64,000 bases of DNA from Shimia sp022448905 (GTDB lineage: Bacteria; Pseudomonadota; Alphaproteobacteria; Rhodobacterales; Rhodobacteraceae), in NCBI RefSeq assembly GCF_047126315.1, contig NZ_CP138953.1, positions 1,302,001-1,366,000 of the forward strand. The letters are read 5' to 3'. The notes under the pieces were generated by a model. That model worked only from the letters and a program-made list of their open reading frames with translations, searched no databases and had not been told where the DNA came from. Made by a program: the position numbers and the translations under genes. Below, piece after piece: positions 42,461 through 50,350 of the stretch. Position 1 is the stretch's first letter. Each line of letters starts with the position of its first letter.

Positions 42461-42934
42461 GTGATTAGATTTTTGAGAACGGATGAAGTTGAGAAATTAC
42501 TGCCCCTGTCGGCGCAGGTGAATGCGCTGCATGAGGAAGAGCATCCGGAGCAATATCGCGGTGATGCTGCGCCGGAAGAGGTGACGGAGTTCTTCAAGCA
42601 GCGGCTGGGGGAAGGTGCGCAGGTGTTTGTCGCCGAGGGGCCGGATGGCGGTTTGACTGGTTTCTTGCTCGCCGTGCCTGTGGTGCGAGAGGCGTCGCCG
42701 TTTCTGCATCCGGCCCGGTATGTGGAGCTGGATCAGATATGCGTCGATGAAACCTGCCGGGGGCAGGGCGTTGGTAAAGCTTTGGTGGCCGCTTTAGAGG
42801 CGTGGATGCGCGACAATGACTTCCAACAATGGAAGTCGATGGTGCATGGCTTCAACATGCACTCGCAACACCTCATGAGCCGGCAGGGCGCAGAGGTGCT
42901 GGGGCTGCGCTATCGCAAAATGTTAAGCGACTAG
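42461..42934 (+). CDS. GNAT-family N-acetyltransferase
   Basis: 157 residues starting at a GTG directly after the efp hairpin. The acetyl-CoA site reads LDQICVDETCRGQGVGKALVAALEAW, and FQQWKSMVHGFNMHSQHLMSRQGAEVLGLRYRKML completes the GNAT fold. The acceptor substrate is unknown. It probably depends on transcription that reads through the efp terminator or starts locally. The stop overlaps the stop of the convergent ygfZ gene in a CTAG. Confidence 0.8.
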   Translation: MIRFLRTDEVEKLLPLSAQVNALHEEEHPEQYRGDAAPEEVTEFFKQRLGEGAQVFVAEGPDGGLTGFLLAVPVVREASPFLHPARYVELDQICVDETCRGQGVGKALVAALEAWMRDNDFQQWKSMVHGFNMHSQHLMSRQGAEVLGLRYRKMLSD

Positions 42935-43674
42935 GCCGGGTAGCTGATTTTGGCGTCGCCGGCAGTCATGTCCTCGCCGGCGCGGTCAAAGCGCAGGTAG
43001 GCCAGGGCCTTGTCTCCCGCACGGCTGTGTAGGGTGCCAACTGGTCGATCGTCTTTTAGGATCGGAGTGCCGGCCTCAGCGTCGCCGGTGATGCCAACCT
43101 GGGCGAGACCTTTGCGAAGCTCAGTTTTGTGCTTCATGCGGGCAGTGACTTCTTGTCCGACGTAGCAGCCCTTTTTGAAGTCGACGCCGTTGAGCCGCTC
43201 AAAGCCCATTTCGAGAATGAAGCTGTTTTGGTCGAGCTCTAGCCCGGCGTTGGGCACCTGGTTGGCCACATAGAGTGCGGTCCAGTCCGTGGTGTCGTCT
43301 TCCTGAGGCGCGTCGCGGTAGGCGCGCCAGCCAAGGTTTGGGGAGCGTGGGTCGACGGCGCCGTCTTCCGGAATGTCGCCGAAGCCACGATGCAGGTGCA
43401 GGGTGGTCGGCTCAATGGTGACATCGGCGCGCAGTTTGTACATGGTCAGGCGCTGTTGCAGCGCAGAGGCCTGTGTTGCGTCGGCGTCCAGCAAAACGGC
43501 GTCTCCGTCGCGTTTCAGGAAGAAATCCGCGATGTATTTGCCCTGGGGGGTCAGGAAGGCAGCGTAGAGCAGTCCATCGGTTAGGCGGGTCATGTCGTTG
43601 GTGATGAGACCTTGTAAAAAGCTCTCGGTGTCACTGCCGGTAAGGCGGAAAATGCTGCGATCTGACGTGGACAT
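42931..43674 (-). CDS. ygfZ: Folate-binding YgfZ/GcvT-like Fe-S cluster repair protein
   Basis: 247 residues from the ATG at 43674; AGGAG lies upstream, and the longer frame extends into the glycosyltransferase. FLQGLITNDMTRL and AAFLTPQGKYIADFFL are followed by the signature KKGCYVGQEVTARMKHK, with the conserved Cys. YgfZ/IBA57 proteins assist maturation of a subset of Fe-S enzymes. The gene overlaps the GNAT gene by 4 nt at the stop codons. Confidence 0.88.
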   Translation of the reverse strand: MSTSDRSIFRLTGSDTESFLQGLITNDMTRLTDGLLYAAFLTPQGKYIADFFLKRDGDAVLLDADATQASALQQRLTMYKLRADVTIEPTTLHLHRGFGDIPEDGAVDPRSPNLGWRAYRDAPQEDDTTDWTALYVANQVPNAGLELDQNSFILEMGFERLNGVDFKKGCYVGQEVTARMKHKTELRKGLAQVGITGDAEAGTPILKDDRPVGTLHSRAGDKALAYLRFDRAGEDMTAGDAKISYPA

Positions 43675-43747
43675 GTCGCTGCTCCTGTTCTTGCGCTCTC
43701 CTGTCATATAGAAGCGGTGTCGCCGTGCAACAGGGCTGGAGTAAGAA

Positions 43748-44434
43748 ATGCGTGCACCTGTGAGTGTTGTGATCCCGACATTGAATGAAGAAGCGGGGCT
43801 GCCTGCTTGTTTGGGCGCGTTGTTTGAGGGCGTGTCTGCGGGCGTGATCCGCGAGTTGATCGTCGCAGATGGCGGGTCCAGTGATGGCACGCTGGCGATT
43901 GCCGAAGAGGCCGGGGCGGAGGTTGTGCGCTGTGCCGCGTCGCGGGGCGGACAGCTGCGGGTTGGCGCGGCCAAGGCGCAGGGCGATTGGCTGTTGTTTG
44001 TGCATGCGGACACGGTGTTGTCCGAGGGTTGGAGTGCTGCCGTGGAGGCGCATTTGGCGCAGGCGGATGTGGCTGGATACTTTGCGTTGCGGTTTGAGAA
44101 AGGCGGAGTCGCGGGGCGTCTGGTGGCGGGATGGGCCAATCTGCGCAGTGGCCTGTTTGGGTTGCCCTATGGGGATCAGGGGCTACTGATCTCTCAGCGG
44201 CTTTACGAGGAAATCGGCGGGTTTGCGGACATTCCCTTAATGGAAGACGTTGCAATTGCGCGGCAACTGGGGCGGGCGCGATTGGCGCCGTTGGACACGC
44301 AGGCGATCACCAGCCCGCGCAAGTATCAAGCGCAAGGTTGGCTGCGCCGAGGTGGGCGCAACCTGTGGACTTTGCTGCGGTATCTTCTGGGTATGTCGCC
44401 TGAGAAATTGGCGGCAGCGTACCGCCGCCAGTGA
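43748..44434 (+). CDS. TIGR04283-type family 2 glycosyltransferase
   Basis: 228 residues. GT-A motifs SVVIPTLNEEAGLPACLGAL, IVADGGSSDGT, WLLFVHADTVL (DxD-like HAD) and GFADIPLMEDVAIARQLGR are present. It matches the TIGR04283 group, typically encoded near genes for small membrane or selenium-related pathways, but acceptor and donor are unknown. It is divergent from ygfZ and convergent with the ABC exporter, which begins 6 bp beyond its stop. Confidence 0.8.
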   Translation: MRAPVSVVIPTLNEEAGLPACLGALFEGVSAGVIRELIVADGGSSDGTLAIAEEAGAEVVRCAASRGGQLRVGAAKAQGDWLLFVHADTVLSEGWSAAVEAHLAQADVAGYFALRFEKGGVAGRLVAGWANLRSGLFGLPYGDQGLLISQRLYEEIGGFADIPLMEDVAIARQLGRARLAPLDTQAITSPRKYQAQGWLRRGGRNLWTLLRYLLGMSPEKLAAAYRRQ

Positions 44435-44440
44435 TCTGCG

Positions 44441-46315
44441 TTATTCGCGGCCCGCGAGACGGCCGAAGATGCGTGACAGAATGGATCGCTTGGGTTGCGG
44501 TAGGGCGGCGTCCAGACCTTCGATTGGCTGCAAGGCGCGGGCCTCGGCGGTTTCGCCTTTGGTTTTGAATTGCAGCTCGTAGAGATCGGCGTAGATGCCG
44601 CCACGGGCGAGCAACTCGTCATGGGTGCCTTCGTCCACAACTTTGCCTTTGTCCATTACGAGGATCTTGTCGGCGTTGCGGACGGTAGACAGCCGGTGGG
44701 CAATCACCAATGTGGTGCGGCCCGAGGAGAGCTTGTCCAAAGCCGCCTGCACCACGGTTTCGGAGCGTGTGTCCAGCGCGGAGGTGGCTTCGTCCAGCAG
44801 CAGGATTGGGGTGTCGCGTAGCAGGGCGCGGGCAATCACCACGCGTTGACGTTGGCCTCCTGAAAGATTGGTGCCGCGTGGCCCCACTTCGGTGTCCAGC
44901 CCGTCGGCCAGTTTGGGAAGGAAGTCGGAGACATGAGCGGCTTTGAGCACTTCTTGCAGGCGTTCTTCGCTGACGCCGGTTTGATCGAGCAGGATGTTTT
45001 CGCGGATCGTGTCGTCAAATAGCATGGCTTCTTGCGATACGACGGAGAACAGGCCGCGCAGGTCCGGCAAGCTCATGTCGCGGTTGTTGACGGTGTCGAT
45101 CAGGCTTGTGCCGGTTTGCGGGTCCACAAGGCGGGTGAGCACGTTGAAGATGGTCGACTTGCCAGCGCCCGACGCGCCGACGATGGCGGTGGTTTTGCCG
45201 GGTTCCGCGACAAAACTGGTGCCGTCCAGAACTGTCACGTCGCCATAGGCCAGGTTGACCTTGTCCATGGTGATGCCCGGCGTGCCGGTTGGGGCGGGCA
45301 ACGGATCTTTAGGGGACAGGATGGTGGGAACGGTCTCGATCAGCTCTTTCAATCGTTCGATTGCCGAGGCGGCGACTTGCCAGCGGCCAGAAAGTCCCGC
45401 CAGGCGACGAAGAGGTTCAAACATCATGCCAAGCGCAGTGAAAAAGCTCATAAACTGCCCAATGGATTTTTCGCCTGAAACAATTTCGCCGCCGCCATAG
45501 ATCAGAACACAAAAAAATCCGAGGCCAGCCGTGAAGTCGACCATAGCTGCGATTGAAGCTGTACCCGCAGTTGCGCGGACTTCAGCGCGTACCAATTCGC
45601 GGGTTGAGCTTCCGAACTTGGTTGTTTGGTACTTTTCTAGCAGGTTGAGCTTGGTTGGGATGATGCCGTGGAAGGTCTCGTCCAATTGTGTCGCAATTTT
45701 TGCACCGAGATCCCGGGCTTCGCGAGCGCGTCTACGTACGAACCGCTGCGCCACCAAAGACGGCAATATGAGAAGAGGTGTGCCCACACAGGCGACAATG
45801 GTCCAACGCCAATCGACGCTTACAGCAACACCAACGAGTGCAATAAGTGAGATGAAGTCTCGGCCCGCACCGGTGATAAAGGAGCTCCAGACGCCGTTGA
45901 TCGCGCCAACATCCGATTGGGTGCGCTGAATGAGATAGCCCGGTGGGTGGGTTTGGTGGAAAGCGTTGTCTTGCAGCATCATCCGGCCCAACAGGTCGAT
46001 GCGCAGGTCGGCGGAGGTGCGCTGGGCCGCCGTGGTCATCATCACCTTGTGACCGATGCTGGTGATCCCGCGGGTGAAGAAAATCCCGGCAAACACCAGT
46101 CCAACGCCCCACAAAGCAGATATGCTGCCTGCCGAGAAGGCAGAGTCAAACATGGGTTCCATCATCCAGGCGATGAGACCCAGCGTGGAGCCTTCGATCG
46201 CCATAAGAATGGATGAGCAAATCAGCAGCCACTTGTGACGGTGAAGGTATTTCCGCCAAAGCCAGGACAGCAGATAGCCTTTGTCTTTGGTGGGTTTAAC
46301 GTCTGTGTCAGTCAC
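44441..46315 (-). CDS. MsbA-like ABC exporter (fused permease and ATPase)
   Basis: 624 residues starting at a GTG (46315); an AAGG lies upstream. Six transmembrane helices (to about 330) are fused to an ATPase with Walker A VGASGAGKST, signature LSGGQRQR, Walker B ILLLDEATSALD and the switch in VIAHRLST. It works as a homodimer, probably flipping a lipid such as lipid A core. A 45-residue basic tail follows the ATPase. MsbA-type lipid export is an inference; drug or peptide export is possible. Confidence 0.85.
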   Translation of the reverse strand: MTDTDVKPTKDKGYLLSWLWRKYLHRHKWLLICSSILMAIEGSTLGLIAWMMEPMFDSAFSAGSISALWGVGLVFAGIFFTRGITSIGHKVMMTTAAQRTSADLRIDLLGRMMLQDNAFHQTHPPGYLIQRTQSDVGAINGVWSSFITGAGRDFISLIALVGVAVSVDWRWTIVACVGTPLLILPSLVAQRFVRRRAREARDLGAKIATQLDETFHGIIPTKLNLLEKYQTTKFGSSTRELVRAEVRATAGTASIAAMVDFTAGLGFFCVLIYGGGEIVSGEKSIGQFMSFFTALGMMFEPLRRLAGLSGRWQVAASAIERLKELIETVPTILSPKDPLPAPTGTPGITMDKVNLAYGDVTVLDGTSFVAEPGKTTAIVGASGAGKSTIFNVLTRLVDPQTGTSLIDTVNNRDMSLPDLRGLFSVVSQEAMLFDDTIRENILLDQTGVSEERLQEVLKAAHVSDFLPKLADGLDTEVGPRGTNLSGGQRQRVVIARALLRDTPILLLDEATSALDTRSETVVQAALDKLSSGRTTLVIAHRLSTVRNADKILVMDKGKVVDEGTHDELLARGGIYADLYELQFKTKGETAEARALQPIEGLDAALPQPKRSILSRIFGRLAGRE

Positions 46316-46473
46316 GATCTGTGCCTTCTCCGACCTTTGAAGTGACTTTGACCTTTACAGGTGGCCGCGTCGCAAAACCAGAGCCAATGGCGTCGTTTCG
46401 CCGGTGCAGACAGGCGATTGACGTTGCATTCCTGCGCGTTAGGGTGCCGTGAGGTGTAGCAGGGGACGCAATT

Positions 46474-47670
46474 ATGAAACTTACACAGGGACAGACCTAT
46501 CTCGCGATTCCGGGGCCATCTGTGATGCCGGAGGCGGTGTTGCGCGCGATGCATCGGGCTGCGCCCAATATATATGAAGGCGAGTTAATCGACCTGACCT
46601 ATGGGCTGTTGCCGGACTTGAAGACGGTGGCGGGCACCCAACACGATGTGGCGATCTATATCGGTAATGGTCATGCGGTTTGGGAAGCGGCGCTGGCCAA
46701 TGTGATTGAACCCGGTGACCGGGTGCTGGTGCCAGCCACGGGCGCGTTTGGTCATGGTTGGGGCGAAATGGCCGCTGGAATGGGTGCGGAGTGCGAGGTG
46801 ATCGACTTTGGCCGCCGTTCTCCGATGGACCCGGCCAAGGTCGCTGAGGCTTTGGTGGCGGACAAGGACCATTCCATCAAGGCAGTTCTGGCGGTGCATG
46901 TGGATACCTCGACGTCGGCGCGCAATGACATCGCGGCCCTGCGCGCTGCGATTGATGAGACTGGTCATCCGGCACTGTTGATGGTCGATTGCATTGCCTC
47001 TTTGGGCTGTGACCGATTTGAGATGGACGCCTGGGGTGTGGATGTGATGATCGCAGCCAGCCAGAAAGGGCTGATGGTCCCGCCAGGTGTGGCTTTTGTG
47101 TTTTTCAACGACAAGGCGGCCGCGCGTCGAGCGGCGTTGCCGCGGGTGAGCCGCTATTGGGATTGGGTGCCTCGGGCCAAGCCGGAAGCCTATTATCAGC
47201 TGTTCTGTGGCACGGCGCCGACGCATCACCTCTACGGCCTGCGCGTTGCGCTGGATATGATCCTGGAGGAAGGGCTGGAGCACGTCTGGCAACGCCATGA
47301 GGTGCTAGCGAAGGCGATTTGGGCAGCCTGTGACGCGTGGAGCGCAGACGGTCCACTGGAGCTCAATATGGCGGAGGAGGCGCATCGCAGTCGGGCAGTG
47401 ACTTCTCTGCGGATTGGCAAGGAGCACGGCACGCGGCTGCGGCGGTGGTGTCAGGATCAAGCGGGTATCACCTTGGGTATTGGTTTGGGCATGGCCACAG
47501 AGGACGATCCACAAAGCGACGGATTCTTCCGTTTTGGCCATATGGGGCATGTAAATGCGCAGATGATTATGGGACTGCTGGCGACGGTGCAGACAGGCCT
47601 GATCGCGCTGGATATTCCGCACGGTCCAGGCGCCATAGAAGCCGCAGCGCGGGTGATAGCGAAGGCGTAA
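46474..47670 (+). CDS. Class V aminotransferase (serine/alanine-glyoxylate aminotransferase-like)
   Basis: 398 residues. PGPSVMPEAVLRAM, YIGNGHAVWEAALANVI and LLMVDCIASLGC are the cofactor- and substrate-binding blocks; the PLP Lys is in IAASQKGLMVPPGVAFV. This matches the alanine- or serine-glyoxylate aminotransferase group, which links glyoxylate to Gly/Ala/Ser. The substrate pair cannot be fixed from sequence. GCAGGGG lies upstream. The gene is divergent from the exporter and convergent with the next small gene. Confidence 0.82.
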   Translation: MKLTQGQTYLAIPGPSVMPEAVLRAMHRAAPNIYEGELIDLTYGLLPDLKTVAGTQHDVAIYIGNGHAVWEAALANVIEPGDRVLVPATGAFGHGWGEMAAGMGAECEVIDFGRRSPMDPAKVAEALVADKDHSIKAVLAVHVDTSTSARNDIAALRAAIDETGHPALLMVDCIASLGCDRFEMDAWGVDVMIAASQKGLMVPPGVAFVFFNDKAAARRAALPRVSRYWDWVPRAKPEAYYQLFCGTAPTHHLYGLRVALDMILEEGLEHVWQRHEVLAKAIWAACDAWSADGPLELNMAEEAHRSRAVTSLRIGKEHGTRLRRWCQDQAGITLGIGLGMATEDDPQSDGFFRFGHMGHVNAQMIMGLLATVQTGLIALDIPHGPGAIEAAARVIAKA

Positions 47671-47675
47671 CCTGG

Positions 47676-47861
47676 CTAAGCGCGTCGATCCAGATGAGAG
47701 CGCAGGCGGTCAATGCCTGCGTTCAGGATCACGGCCAGCACCATCCCGGCTGGCAAACCCCAGAGTAGAAACACAAGTACAAAAACCCAGAGCAGGTTCA
47801 CAAAAGCCATGACCAGGCAGGTGGTGGTGTAGTCTTGGACAGGTTGCACAGGGCGGGACAT
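47676..47861 (-). CDS. Small membrane protein
   Basis: 61 residues from the ATG at 47861, chosen because AGGAG lies 8 nt upstream; the GTG three codons earlier is too close. CLVMAFVNLLWVFVLVFLLWGLPAGMVLAVIL covers one long or two short membrane helices. It lies downstream of hisC on the same strand (91 nt gap). Homologues are common in Rhodobacterales but have no known function. Confidence 0.6.
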   Translation of the reverse strand: MSRPVQPVQDYTTTCLVMAFVNLLWVFVLVFLLWGLPAGMVLAVILNAGIDRLRSHLDRRA

Positions 47862-47952
47862 CGCGGACACTCCTCAGTCGCAGGATAGCTCTGATTCGTG
47901 TCACAAGACGGAAAAAATTTCGTGAACGGCCCGCGGGTTGCGGGGCGATGTC

Positions 47953-49056
47953 TTAGGAAAGCTCTGTGAGAACCTCGCCAAGCGCGGCGTCCAGCAGGTC
48001 TATTTCTCGTTTCGGGGCGCAGCTGATGCGGATGCAGCGGTTTTGCGGGGCCACAAACGGCATACGTACAAAGATGCCGCGAGACACCAATCCGTCGAGT
48101 ATGGCTTTGGCGTAGGCCCCATCTTTGCCGCAGTCGATGGCAACAAAATTGGTGGCGGAGGGGAGTGCCTTGAGACCGTGTTTGGCGGCCACCGCTGCGA
48201 TGTGCTGACGCGAAGCTTCGACTTTGGCGCAGGTGTCCGACAGCCACGATGCGTCGTCCAATGCGGCGAGCGCGCCCACTTGTGCTGCGCGGTTCATGCC
48301 GAAGTGATTACGGATTTTCTCAAAAGCACGAATGTTTTGAGCCTCGCCCATGGCGTAGCCTACGCGTGCGCCTGCCATGCCGTAGGCTTTGGAGAAGGTG
48401 CGCATGCGGATCACGCGGGGATCGTTGATGGCGATCTCCGGTGCTGTGCCGTCGGGGGCGAGCTCGACGTAAGCTTCATCCAGCAGCAGCACACAGCCGT
48501 CCGGGATTTTGTCGAGTTGGGCGACGATGTCTTTGCCAGCGCACCAGCTGCCCATTGGATTGTCGGGGTTGGCGAAGTAGACAAGTTTGGCGTCCACTTC
48601 GGCGGCCTTGGCCAGTAGAGCAGGCAGGTTTTCGGCATCGTCACGGTACGGCACTTTGTGCAGCGAACCTCCAAAGCCTGCGACGTGGTAATTGAAGGTG
48701 GGGTAGGCGCCCTCAGACGTGACCACCGCGTCTCTTTCGCCAACCAGCAGGCGGACGAGATAGCCGAGCAAGCCGTCGATGCCTTCGCCCACAACCAGGT
48801 TGTCGGGCGCAATGCCATGGTGGGCGGCCAAGGCGTGGCGCAGATCGTAGCTTTCTGGATCGCCGTACATCCAGATGTCACCGGCGGCCTTTTGCATCGC
48901 TTCAATCGTTTTGGGCGAGGGGCCAAAGATGTTTTCGTTGGCACCGATGCGGGCGGAAAAGGACTGGCCCATGGCGCGCTCTTGTGCTTCGGGGCCGACA
49001 AAAGGAACGGTGGCGGGCAGGCTTTCAGCCAGTTTGGTATAGCGAGGTCCGGTCAT
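47953..49056 (-). CDS. hisC: Histidinol-phosphate aminotransferase family protein
   Basis: 367 residues from the ATG at 49056 (MTGPRYTKLAES); the longer frame into the crotonase promoter is not supported. Class I/II aminotransferase features are IGANENIFGPSP, YGDPESYDLRHALA, VYFANPDNPMGSW, LLLDEAYVEL and the PLP Lys in RTFSKAYGMAGARVGYAMG. It matches HisC-like enzymes, although a second hisC within the his operon is common in this group, so a phenylalanine/tyrosine role is possible. Confidence 0.82.
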   Translation of the reverse strand: MTGPRYTKLAESLPATVPFVGPEAQERAMGQSFSARIGANENIFGPSPKTIEAMQKAAGDIWMYGDPESYDLRHALAAHHGIAPDNLVVGEGIDGLLGYLVRLLVGERDAVVTSEGAYPTFNYHVAGFGGSLHKVPYRDDAENLPALLAKAAEVDAKLVYFANPDNPMGSWCAGKDIVAQLDKIPDGCVLLLDEAYVELAPDGTAPEIAINDPRVIRMRTFSKAYGMAGARVGYAMGEAQNIRAFEKIRNHFGMNRAAQVGALAALDDASWLSDTCAKVEASRQHIAAVAAKHGLKALPSATNFVAIDCGKDGAYAKAILDGLVSRGIFVRMPFVAPQNRCIRISCAPKREIDLLDAALGEVLTELS

Positions 49057-49177
49057 GCGCGGAAAGTGACGCAAGGACGGTGGCGGCACAAGAGCAAATG
49101 CCCTCACGTTAGGGTGGATTTCCCGCCGTAGGGCGCGGAGTGTAGGATCAAGAAAACCCATCTGTGAGGAGGCTGTT

Positions 49178-49969
49178 ATGGCCCGTGTATCGGTAGAGAT
49201 CAAAGACCACATTGCCCATGTGCGGCTGACCCGTGGCGACAAGATGAACGCGCTGGATCAGGCGATGTTTGATGGCATAATCGAAGCTGGTGAAGGCTTG
49301 ATAGAAAACGACGATGTGCGGGTTGTGGTGCTCTCCGGCGAAGGCAAATCCTTCTGCGCCGGGCTGGATGTGATGAGCTTTGCCGCCTTGGCGGGGCAGG
49401 ACCCGGTGGCGCGGATTATCCCGCGCACCCATGGCAATGCGAATGATGCGCAGCAGGTGGCGATGGTGTGGCGCAAGCTGAAGGTGCCGGTGATTGCGGC
49501 GTTGCAGGGCGTGGCTTTTGGCGGTGGTTGTCAGTTGGCGTTGGGGGCAGACATTCGTTTTGCCGCGCCGGACACCAAGATGGCGATCATGGAGATGAAA
49601 TGGGGGCTGATCCCAGATATGGGCGGGATGACGTTGCTGCCGCATCTGGTGCGCTCGGATGTGCTGCGGCAATTGACTTATACGGCGGCGCCAGTTGAAG
49701 CGGAGCAGGCTTTGGCTTGGGGGCTGATCACCGAGATCGCTGAAGATCCATTGGCGGCGGCGATGACTTTGGCGGAAGAGATTGCAGGCAAGAGCCCTTC
49801 GGCTGTGAAAGCGGCCAAGGCGCTGATCGGCTATGCGGAAGAGCATATGGACGATGTGGACGCGGTGCTGCTGGAAGAGAGCCGGGCGCAAGCGCGTTTG
49901 ATTGGCAAACCGCATCAGATGGAAGTGATTGCGGCGAACATTCAGAAGCGAAAGCCGGTGTTCAAATAA
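49178..49969 (+). CDS. Crotonase / enoyl-CoA hydratase family protein
   Basis: 263 residues. DHIAHVRLTRGDKMNALDQAMF, then GKSFCAGLDVMSFA (oxyanion hole), AALQGVAFGGGCQLALGADIRFA and KMAIMEMKWGLIPDMGG match crotonases. Instead of the two catalytic Glu of classical hydratase, the second helix has MKWGLIPDMG with Asp, as in several subgroups. The acyl-CoA substrate is unknown. GTTATG spacing places GAGG upstream. It is convergent with DUF1992. Confidence 0.85.
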   Translation: MARVSVEIKDHIAHVRLTRGDKMNALDQAMFDGIIEAGEGLIENDDVRVVVLSGEGKSFCAGLDVMSFAALAGQDPVARIIPRTHGNANDAQQVAMVWRKLKVPVIAALQGVAFGGGCQLALGADIRFAAPDTKMAIMEMKWGLIPDMGGMTLLPHLVRSDVLRQLTYTAAPVEAEQALAWGLITEIAEDPLAAAMTLAEEIAGKSPSAVKAAKALIGYAEEHMDDVDAVLLEESRAQARLIGKPHQMEVIAANIQKRKPVFK

Positions 49970-49984
49970 GGAGTTAGCTGAGGC

Positions 49985-50311
49985 CTACTTCAGGAACTTG
50001 CGGTAGGCCTCGCGCTCGACATTGTAGTCGAGTTCCAGTTTTGCAATCTGCGCCATCAGGCGCTTTTTCTCATCTGGATCAGAGGCTTGTTGCCAGTCGC
50101 GTTTGGCGGCCTCGAGCTGCTCTTTGAGTTTGAACTCGCGTGGCAGAACCCCGGCGCGCGCCATGATGGAGTGGCCCACGGCGGTGGCCGGGTCTTCAAT
50201 TTCGTGGCGTTTGGGGAGGGGTTTGCCTTCGCCCTCAAGGCCAGTCAACTGGCCTTCAGCTTCGGCCTTTTTGATCTGACGTTCGATGAGGTTTCGAAAG
50301 GAGCGCATCAT
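49985..50311 (-). CDS. DUF1992 (DnaJ-C28 conserved domain) protein
   Basis: 108 residues. MMRSFRNLIERQIKKAEAEGQLTGLEGEGKPL is the typical DUF1992 N-terminus, followed by an all-helical, charged C-terminus. The start is either of two consecutive ATGs (50311 or 50308); GGGAG is very close to the first, so the second is slightly favoured on spacing. The last codons lie in an inverted repeat. Function unknown. Confidence 0.75.
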   Translation of the reverse strand: MMRSFRNLIERQIKKAEAEGQLTGLEGEGKPLPKRHEIEDPATAVGHSIMARAGVLPREFKLKEQLEAAKRDWQQASDPDEKKRLMAQIAKLELDYNVEREAYRKFLK

Positions 50312-50350
50312 GCTCCCAATATGGGCATGATGCTTGTGTTTGCAAGGCGC

